Source of the DNA: Propionibacteriaceae bacterium
GTDB taxonomy: Bacteria; Actinomycetota; Actinomycetes; Propionibacteriales; Propionibacteriaceae
Length of the DNA stretch: 12,231 nt
Assembly: GCA_031260385.1 (NCBI GenBank)
Contig: JAIRKB010000174.1
Span: 1 to 12,231 of the forward strand
Reading direction: 5' to 3'
Under the pieces are notes generated by a model. The model was not told where the DNA came from and did not search any database. It saw only the letters and a program-made list of their open reading frames with translations. A program made the translations under genes and the position numbers. Shown here in pieces: positions 7,306 to 12,231 of the stretch. Position 1 is the first letter of the stretch; each line of letters begins with the position of its first letter.

Positions 7306-9129
7306 TCACAGGGCGGTCGAGAACCTCACAAAGCGGGTGATCTTGACGCCAGCCTTTTCGGCCAACTGGCCGACGGTGGTCTTGTCATCAGACAAGGCCG
7401 GCTGGTCGAGCAGACAAGCATCCTTGTAGAAGTCCTTGATGCGGCCGTCCACAATCCGGGTCACGACATTAGCGGGCTTGCCTTCTTCAAGGGCGGTCGC
7501 CTCAGCGATCCGACGCTCGTTTTCGATCGTCGCCGGGTCAACATCATCTTGGGAGACGAAGCGGGGTTGCATCGAAGCGATCTGGAGGGCGACGGAGTGA
7601 ACGAAAGCCTCATCCGCCTTGCCTTCATATTCGACCAATACCCCAACCTGCGGCGGCAGATCGGGAGAGCGACGGTGGAGATAGGTGTGAGTCTCACCGG
7701 CGAAGCGGGCGGCGTTAACGAGCTCAATCTTCTCGCCGATCTTGCCGGACAGGGCCCCGAGGGCCTCAGCGACTGTCGCACCATCAGTGAGCTTGACGGC
7801 GTTAGCGGCCTCCAGACCATCAGCCCCAGCCGCTTCGACCGCTTCCGCGATCTGAGCGGACAAGGCGACGAACTCATCGTTCTTGGCGACGAAGTCGGTT
7901 TCGGCGCCGACCTGCACCAACGATTTGCCGGCGGCAGCGACGAGGCCGTTCGCGGCATCGCGGTCCGCCCGGGTTGCGGCCTTAACCGCGCCGGAGATCC
8001 GCAGCAGTTCGGTGGCTTTCTCGAAGTCACCTTCCGCTTCGATGAGGGCTTTCTTGGCGTCCATCATGCCAGCACCGGTCTGGTCCCGAAGCTTCTTGAC
8101 ATCGGCAGCGGCGACCTTCACCCCAGCCGCCGGTTCCGCCTTGGCGGGCGCGGGTTCGGCTTTGGCTGGTTCCGCTTTGGCCGGGGCCGAGGCCTTGGGC
8201 TCAGCCTTGGCTTTCGGTTCGGCTTTGGCCGGTTCGGGCTTCGCCGGGGCTGGTACGGTGGCCTCGGGCTCGGCTTTCGTTGACGCCGGAGCCTCGGCTA
8301 CTGCTGAGGCCTCGACCACTCCAGGCACCTCGTCGATGGTGATCTCCACGATCGCCTCTTCGGTGCCTGCAAGGAGTTCGCGTTCCCATTCCGGCATCGG
8401 TTCGGCGACAACGGCTTCTTCACCAGTCCGAGGCGCTTGTGAGCGCCGCATCAGACCATCGGCGACGGCATCAGCAATCACCCTGGTCAGCAGGCCGACG
8501 GCCCGGATGGCATCATCATTGCCCGGAATCGGGTAATCGACCTCGTCGGGATCGCAGTTCGTGTCGAGGATGCCGACGATCGGGATCCTCAGTTTGCGGG
8601 CCTCGTCAACGGCAAGGTGTTCCTTGTTGGTATCAACGATCCAAACCGCCGCTGGCACCTTCGCCATATCGCGAATCCCGCCGAGCGATTTCGCTAGCTT
8701 GTCGCGTTCGCGGCTCAGCCCCAACAGCTCTTTCTTGGTTAACCCAGAGGCGGCCACATCGACTAGGTCCATCGCCTCAAGTTCCTTCAGACGGTGGATT
8801 CGCTTCATCATGGTCGGGAAGTTGGTGAGCATACCACCAAGCCAACGCTGGTTCACGTAAGGCATCCCAACCCGAGTTGACTGTTCGGCGATTGACTCTT
8901 GAGCTTGTTTCTTCGTCCCCACAAACAGAATCTGACCGCCAGAGGCAACCAGATCACGAACGAAGGTATAGGCATTCTCGATCTCACCGATGGTCTTGTG
9001 GAGGTCGATGATGTAGATTCCGTTGCGCTCGGTGAAGATAAACCGCTTCATCTTGGGGTTCCAACGACGGGTTTGGTGACCGAAGTGAACACCAGCATCC
9101 AGCAGTTGACGAGCAGTAATGACAGCCAT
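7306..9129 (-). CDS. rpsB-tsf: Fused ribosomal protein S2 - elongation factor Ts (rpsB-tsf fusion)
   Basis: A single 607-codon frame encodes two proteins that are normally separate. Residues 1 to about 260 are complete ribosomal protein S2 (LLDAGVHFGHQTRRWNPKM, FVGTKKQAQ, NQRWLGGMLTNF, VDTNKEHLAVDEA, NCDPDEVDYPIPGNDDA, then the actinobacterial PEWERELL tail). Residues 265-336 are a linker with KAEP repeats. Residues 337-607 are complete EF-Ts: the N-terminal UBA-like part VKKLRDQTGAGMMDAKKAL, the EF-Tu contact TDFVAKND at 411-418, then the core and C-terminal regions. The S2 stop, the intergenic ribosome site and the EF-Ts initiator Met are all absent. S2 sits on the back of the 30S subunit; EF-Ts reloads EF-Tu with GTP. 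A fused product would carry one EF-Ts per ribosome. ATG at 9129 has AGGAAGGA six bases upstream. An in-frame GTG at 8121 (V337) could start a free EF-Ts but has no ribosome site. Domain calls are certain; the fused protein in vivo is inferred. Confidence 0.95.
   Translation of the reverse strand: MAVITARQLLDAGVHFGHQTRRWNPKMKRFIFTERNGIYIIDLHKTIGEIENAYTFVRDLVASGGQILFVGTKKQAQESIAEQSTRVGMPYVNQRWLGGMLTNFPTMMKRIHRLKELEAMDLVDVAASGLTKKELLGLSRERDKLAKSLGGIRDMAKVPAAVWIVDTNKEHLAVDEARKLRIPIVGILDTNCDPDEVDYPIPGNDDAIRAVGLLTRVIADAVADGLMRRSQAPRTGEEAVVAEPMPEWERELLAGTEEAIVEITIDEVPGVVEASAVAEAPASTKAEPEATVPAPAKPEPAKAEPKAKAEPKASAPAKAEPAKAEPAPAKAEPAAGVKVAAADVKKLRDQTGAGMMDAKKALIEAEGDFEKATELLRISGAVKAATRADRDAANGLVAAAGKSLVQVGAETDFVAKNDEFVALSAQIAEAVEAAGADGLEAANAVKLTDGATVAEALGALSGKIGEKIELVNAARFAGETHTYLHRRSPDLPPQVGVLVEYEGKADEAFVHSVALQIASMQPRFVSQDDVDPATIENERRIAEATALEEGKPANVVTRIVDGRIKDFYKDACLLDQPALSDDKTTVGQLAEKAGVKITRFVRFSTAL
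8131..8277 (-). repeat. KAEP-repeat linker region between S2 and EF-Ts
   Basis: Residues 285-333 contain KAEP at 285, 302, 308, 318, 323 and 330, and KPEP at 297, in an Ala/Pro/Lys/Glu-only stretch. The DNA is correspondingly repetitive, with GGCTTTGGC and GGTTC units recurring on the plus strand. Such mixed-charge Ala-Pro repeats form extended flexible spacers. Repeats of this kind are prone to slippage, so linker length may vary between strains. Confidence 0.85.
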
Positions 9130-9135
9130 GACGTG

Positions 9136-9244
9136 TCCTTCCTACGAGGGCTCAGCCCTCGGATTTGAGTTCTTGACCTCCGTACATTCGTACGGTGTCC
9201 CTGACATCGGACCGGACCCCACTAGCGGACGATGTGACCGCTAG
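9136..9244 (-). promoter_or_regulatory. Structured 5' leader of rpsB-tsf with three hairpins and ribosome binding site
   Basis: In transcript order: CTAGCGG (9222-9228) pairs with CCGCTAG (9238-9244) around a nine-base loop; CCGTAC (9180-9185) pairs with GTACGG (9190-9195) around a four-base loop; CGAGGGC (9145-9151) pairs with GCCCTCG (9155-9161) around a three-base loop. AGGAAGGA (9136-9143) follows at once, six bases before the ATG. In other bacteria S2 represses its own operon by binding its mRNA leader. A similar role here is inference from position and structure; I do not recognise the fold as a known family. Confidence 0.55.
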
Positions 9245-9322
9245 ACCTGCGAAGACCGGGATGGAACCCGATGTGCGAATTGCGTGGACTTGACGCCCAC
9301 AGACCCCTTAGGGCCAGCGACT

Positions 9323-9350
9323 ATTCTATCGCGCGCGCGCAATTGGGCAA
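9323..9350 (-). promoter_or_regulatory. Likely promoter of rpsB-tsf
   Basis: The minus strand has TTGCCC (plus 9345-9350), a 16-base spacer containing an alternating GC run, then TAGAAT (plus 9323-9328). The -10 matches five of six consensus bases. Transcription would start near 9316, giving a leader of about 185-190 bases that includes all three hairpins. Confidence 0.6.
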
Positions 9351-9412
9351 ATCTGGGATTATTAAGGTGTCCAGGGTTGCGTGACGCGCCCAGATGCGGC
9401 AGAGTTCCACTC

Positions 9413-11509
9413 ATGAGTTCACAGTCATCAACGCGCAACGTCGTGCTCGTCGGTTCTTCCGGATCAGCCAAAACTACCCTCTATGAACACCTGATTAAGT
9501 CCCGTAATGCTGGCTACCGGGGGGAAAAGATGGATCCCGAGCGGGCCGCGGCCCTGGCGGTCTCCACCATCAAGGTCGGCGATGCCGCCATCACGATCTT
9601 TGACGCGCCGGGACACCCGGACTTTGTGGGCGAGTTGCGGGCTGGGCTGCGCGCCTCTGATGCGGCGGTCTTTGTGATCTCTGCTTCCGACGGGGTTGAC
9701 CCGATGACGGAGGCCCTCTGGAATGAATGCGCTTTCATCGGCGTGCCCCGCGCGATCGCTATCACCAAGGTTGATGATGGCCGCTCCGAGTTCGCCGGTG
9801 TGCTCTCCGGTCTCCAGGACTCCTGGGGCCAGGCCGTCCAACCGGCATATGTGCCACTCAAATCTGGCGAAAAGGTGGTCGCGAACCTATCCCTGATCTC
9901 CAACCTGGTTGATGATTATTCCTCCGGCAAACGGGTCAGCCGTCCGGCCACCGCCGACGAGTTGGCGAGCGTAGAGAGCTACCGCGAGGGCTTCGTTGAG
10001 GGCATCATTCAGGAGTCCGAAAACGAAGAGTTGATGGATCGCTATATGGAGCTTGGCGTCGAAGCCCTCACCGCCGACGATTTGGTGGAGGATCTGCGCA
10101 AGGCGATCTACACCGGTCGCTTCTTCCCGGTTATCCCCTTCGCCACCCTATCTGACCTGGGCACCGAAGAACTGTTGAATGTCATCACTGATACCTTCCC
10201 CCGCCCATCACGCCACCCGCTGAAGATCTCGAAGGTTGTCGCTGGCAAGTTAGAAGAGGTCGAGGCCGAGGTTGGCAATCCAGACGGTCCCCTGCTGGCT
10301 CAGGTGGTCCGGGTGACCTCTGATCAGTTCGCCGGACGCGGCTCCCTGGTGCGGGTCTTCAACGGCAGCCTCAAAGTTGACGACCAAGTGATGGTCTCCG
10401 GCCATCGTTCGCTCTTCACCGGCAAGCTTGACCCCGCCCACCCCGATCATGATGACGTTGAGAAGGTGGGCCCGCTATCGATTCCTGGGGTTGGCGAAAA
10501 CACCCCCACCCCGAAGGCAGAGGCCGGTCAGATCGTCTTCGTCACCAAGCTGACCAAGGCGGAGACCTCGGATTCCCTGTCTAGCAAGGATGCACCGATC
10601 TTCCTCAATCCATGGAATATGCCTGACCCACTGCTACCCTTTGCAATCCGGGCGGCCAGCCGTAATGACGAAGACAAGCTGCCGGTTGCCCTCAACCGCT
10701 TGGCGGTCGAGGATACAACCGTACGCGTCGAAGCTTCGGCGGAGACCAAGCAGACGATCCTGTGGACGATGGGCCAAGCCCACGCCGATCTGTTGCTAGC
10801 CCGCCTGAAGGACCGCTACGGGGTTAATGTCACCTCGGAGCCGATCCGGGTCGCCTTACGCGAGACTTTCGTCGCCGCTGCCAAGGCCGATGGCGCCCAT
10901 GTCAAGCAGTCTGGTGGGCATGGACAGTATGCTAAGTGCCAGATCGAGGTTGAACCGCTAGAGCGCGGTGCGGGCTTCGAGTTCGTCGACAAGATCGTCG
11001 GCGGTGTCATCCCCCGCCAGTTCATTCCCTCGGTTGAGAAGGGGATTCGCAGCCAGTTGGAGAAGGGCGTCCTAGCCGGTTATCCGATGGTCGACATCCG
11101 CGTCAACCTGGTCTTTGGGAAATACCATCCCGTCGACTCCTCCGACCTCGCCTTCCAGATGGCCGGTGCCAACGCCATCAAGGAGGCCGCCTCCAAGCCC
11201 GGCGTCACCGCCCTCCTCGAACCGATCGACAAGGTCACCGTCACCGTTGATGAGCAATACATGGGCGCCGTGATGACCGACGTCTCTGGCCGCCGGGGCC
11301 AACTCTTGGGCACTGATGCTGACGAGTTCCACCACTCGATCATCCACGCCTTGATCCCGCAATCCGAACTCAGCAAATATGCCATCGATCTGCGCGGCCT
11401 CGCCCGTGGCACCGGCTCCTTCACCCGCGAGTTCCACGGCTACGAAATCCTCCCCCAGCAACAGGCCGACCAAATGATCGCCGCCGCCAAGGAAGCCGCC
11501 AAAGGCTGA
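9413..11509 (+). CDS. fusA2: EF-G-like translational GTPase (EF-G2/FusA2 type)
   Basis: This is a 698-aa paralogue of elongation factor G, of the actinobacterial FusA2/EF-G2 kind; its role is not well defined. The P-loop is GSSGSAKT at 14-21, DAPGH at 64-68 and TKVD at 118-121, followed by VGELRAGLRASDAAVFVI, as in FusA2. Domain IV includes the loop KQSGGHGQYAKCQIEVEP, then VDKIVGGVIPRQFIPSVEKG; domain V has LLEPIDKVTVTV and VSGRRGQLLGT. Only about 43 residues separate the P-loop Lys from the DxxG Asp, so switch I is very short and the usual effector Thr is not seen. I chose the ATG at 9413 because similarity begins at RNVVLVG; an open extension upstream to 9284 lies in the intergenic region and is not family-like. 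No strong ribosome site; a weak TATTAA at 9360-9365 may be its -10. It is divergent from rpsB-tsf and ends at a strong terminator. Confidence 0.92.
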   Translation: MSSQSSTRNVVLVGSSGSAKTTLYEHLIKSRNAGYRGEKMDPERAAALAVSTIKVGDAAITIFDAPGHPDFVGELRAGLRASDAAVFVISASDGVDPMTEALWNECAFIGVPRAIAITKVDDGRSEFAGVLSGLQDSWGQAVQPAYVPLKSGEKVVANLSLISNLVDDYSSGKRVSRPATADELASVESYREGFVEGIIQESENEELMDRYMELGVEALTADDLVEDLRKAIYTGRFFPVIPFATLSDLGTEELLNVITDTFPRPSRHPLKISKVVAGKLEEVEAEVGNPDGPLLAQVVRVTSDQFAGRGSLVRVFNGSLKVDDQVMVSGHRSLFTGKLDPAHPDHDDVEKVGPLSIPGVGENTPTPKAEAGQIVFVTKLTKAETSDSLSSKDAPIFLNPWNMPDPLLPFAIRAASRNDEDKLPVALNRLAVEDTTVRVEASAETKQTILWTMGQAHADLLLARLKDRYGVNVTSEPIRVALRETFVAAAKADGAHVKQSGGHGQYAKCQIEVEPLERGAGFEFVDKIVGGVIPRQFIPSVEKGIRSQLEKGVLAGYPMVDIRVNLVFGKYHPVDSSDLAFQMAGANAIKEAASKPGVTALLEPIDKVTVTVDEQYMGAVMTDVSGRRGQLLGTDADEFHHSIIHALIPQSELSKYAIDLRGLARGTGSFTREFHGYEILPQQQADQMIAAAKEAAKG

Positions 11510-11523
11510 GTGGGGGTACTAAT

Positions 11524-11555
11524 GTAAAACGCCAGCCCTACGGCTGGCGTTTTAC
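11524..11555. terminator. Bidirectional intrinsic terminator between fusA2 and hicB
   Basis: GTAAAACGCCAGCC (11524-11537) pairs perfectly with GGCTGGCGTTTTAC (11542-11555) around the loop CTAC, a 14-bp stem. The A/T-rich ends give a T tract on both strands. It lies 14 bases after the fusA2 stop and directly after the hicB stop on the other strand, so it serves both converging genes. Confidence 0.92.
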
Positions 11556-11556
11556 T

Positions 11557-11934
11557 TTATGCTGCGATCAGTTGATGGGCTCGCTGGTGGGAGACACCCA
11601 TTATTCTTCCGATATCGCGTACAGCCAGCCCAGCATCCGCGAGCGCATGAGCAGCAGCACGAGAGTGCTGAGCGGCTTGAGTATTGGCGAGGCTTGCCGC
11701 TTCGCGAGCTCTCTTCGCTCTGGCTTCTTCAAGCGAGTAAGCCTCTGGAAGTACTGGGCATACTTCAATGGCGAAGGAGTCTTCGGGGATAGCTGCGACG
11801 AAGGCGATTGCTTCCCGCACTGTGTCTTCAACTTGGTCTAGGCGGGTTGCTTCGCTCCACATGGTTGGTAGTTCTGGGCATCGTAAATCCCAGACACGGC
11901 CTCGGCGGGTCGCGGTTACTTGGTAGGTGGTCAT
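11557..11934 (-). CDS. hicB: HicB-family antitoxin with C-terminal helix-turn-helix
   Basis: HicB antitoxins bind and block HicA and repress their own operon. Residues 2 to about 65 (TYQVTATRRGRVWDLRCPEL through DTVREAIAFVAAI and AIEVCPVLPEAY) resemble the HicB partial RNase-H-like fold. A helical Ala-rich linker follows, and residues of about 95-125 (LADAGLAVRDIGRIMGVSHQRAHQLI) form a helix-turn-helix. The ATG at 11934 overlaps the hicA stop as ATGA and has GGAG five bases upstream; an ATG at 11946 is possible but has no room for a ribosome site. It ends in TAA next to the shared terminator. The DNA is less GC-rich than the block to its left, consistent with a mobile toxin-antitoxin module. 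Confidence 0.82.
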   Translation of the reverse strand: MTTYQVTATRRGRVWDLRCPELPTMWSEATRLDQVEDTVREAIAFVAAIPEDSFAIEVCPVLPEAYSLEEARAKRAREAASLANTQAAQHSRAAAHALADAGLAVRDIGRIMGVSHQRAHQLIAA

Positions 11935-12149
11935 GATCTCCACCATCCTTTCCCGCCGAGCTCAACGGCGAATTGGTCCCAAAAGTCATGAGCGGTTTGG
12001 TCAGGGAAATCTGAGGATGATCGTGACAGTGTCGAGCGGGTGGCACCGATTTCGATACCGGTGTGCTTGCTCAACTCTGTCATCTGGAAAGGTATGCCTA
12101 AGCGCTTGGCCTCATCCTTCAGCTTCTTGATGACTTTGTATCGCTTCAT
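11931..12149 (-). CDS. hicA: HicA-like toxin (putative mRNA interferase)
   Basis: HicA toxins are small double-stranded-RNA-binding-fold ribonucleases that cut mRNA. This 72-aa product begins MKRYKVIKKLKDEAKRLG, as in actinobacterial HicA, has a His (KHTG, residue 29) at the place of the family's catalytic His, and ends ELGGKGWWRS, a common tail in this subgroup. The middle (RSTLSRSSSDF) is Ser-rich where homologues usually have a PRHxE-type strand, so activity is uncertain. It lies upstream of hicB with a four-base overlap, the classical hicAB order. No ribosome site precedes the ATG, and the likely -10 is only 11 bases away, so the message may be nearly leaderless. The assignment rests on small size, N- and C-terminal pattern and the partner gene. 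Confidence 0.68.
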   Translation of the reverse strand: MKRYKVIKKLKDEAKRLGIPFQMTELSKHTGIEIGATRSTLSRSSSDFPDQTAHDFWDQFAVELGGKGWWRS

Positions 12150-12182
12150 GACTTTAGTCTACTATACACTAGTCTTAAAGTC
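12150..12182 (-). promoter_or_regulatory. hicAB promoter embedded in an inverted repeat (likely operator)
   Basis: GACTTT (12150-12155) and AAAGTC (12177-12182) are exact inverted repeats. Inner bases extend the arms (AGTCTA at 12156-12161 and TAGTCT at 12170-12175) with one mismatch and one extra T. The minus strand reads TATAGT (plus 12161-12166), a good -10, within the repeat; no good -35 is seen. An operator overlapping the -10 fits HicB autorepression. Nothing else is recognisable from 12183 to the window end. Confidence 0.5.
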
Positions 12183-12231
12183 TAGGTCGTAATAGACTAT
12201 TTCGCGCAGTAGGGACAAGGAGCGGTATAAG

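Noticed and set aside
7549..8536. Long plus-strand open frames (244 and 217 codons) opposite tsf and rpsB
   Set aside because: They are antisense shadows of a GC-rich gene; the products are Gly/Arg or Ala/Ser-rich and match the mirror of the KAEP repeats, while the minus strand has clear homology.
7306..9129. S2-EF-Ts fusion as a simple frameshift or single-base sequencing artefact
   Set aside because: A single error would leave traces of an intergenic region, ribosome site or start codon between the genes. Instead the junction is a continuous in-frame KAEP repeat. A collapsed repeat in the assembly is still possible and is listed as a test.
9284..9412. N-terminal extension of the EF-G-like protein
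   Set aside because: The extension is intergenic in character, covers the rpsB promoter, and FusA2 similarity begins after the ATG at 9413.
9130..9412. tRNA or other structured RNA gene in the divergent intergenic region
   Set aside because: No T-loop consensus or cloverleaf was found; the hairpins fit better as an mRNA leader of rpsB.
9413..11509. TetM-type ribosomal protection (tetracycline resistance) protein
   Set aside because: The RNVVLVG and VGELRAGLRA blocks and the overall pattern fit actinobacterial EF-G2; nothing specific to TetM was seen.

Overview
The window looks like chromosomal DNA of a high-GC actinobacterium (Actinomycetota; roughly 60% G+C by eye, with many GTG starts). 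The evidence is gene order and protein type. The minus-strand order rpsB-tsf, pyrH, frr, cdsA, rlmN, then dxr, a Rip1-type M50 protease and ispG is the conserved actinobacterial arrangement. S2 has the acidic EWERELL tail, and the EF-G paralogue resembles mycobacterial FusA2. I would not name a genus; a Propionibacteriaceae-like lineage is only a guess.

Layout. Positions 1-9129 are a long minus-strand block, described here in transcription order. A structured leader (about 9145-9316) behind a good promoter feeds one 607-codon gene in which ribosomal protein S2 is fused in frame to elongation factor Ts. Next come pyrH (UMP kinase), carrying an in-frame amber codon; frr (ribosome recycling factor); cdsA (CDP-diglyceride synthase); rlmN (rRNA/tRNA m2A methyltransferase) with a 36-codon in-frame insertion; a small one-helix membrane protein; dxr; the site-2 protease; and ispG, cut by the window edge. 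The junctions from frr to rlmN and from dxr to the protease are overlapping starts and stops, and ispG begins 12 bases after the protease, so this is tightly coupled operon DNA. Its themes are translation (S2, EF-Ts, RRF, RlmN), envelope lipid supply (CdsA, MEP-pathway Dxr and IspG) and intramembrane proteolysis.

Positions 9130-9412 are a divergent intergenic region. From 9413 a plus-strand gene encodes an EF-G2/FusA2-type GTPase with an unusually short switch I region. It ends at a perfect 14-bp bidirectional terminator (11524-11555), shared with a converging minus-strand hicA-hicB toxin-antitoxin pair (11557-12149) whose promoter lies in an inverted repeat.

The most notable items are the S2-EF-Ts fusion, which would tether the EF-Tu exchange factor to the 30S subunit; the amber codon at an aromatic position of the normally essential pyrH, directly followed by ATG; and the palindromic insertion inside rlmN. 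No CRISPR array, tRNA, rRNA, insertion sequence or phage gene is visible. Every stretch longer than 300 bases is accounted for by a gene.
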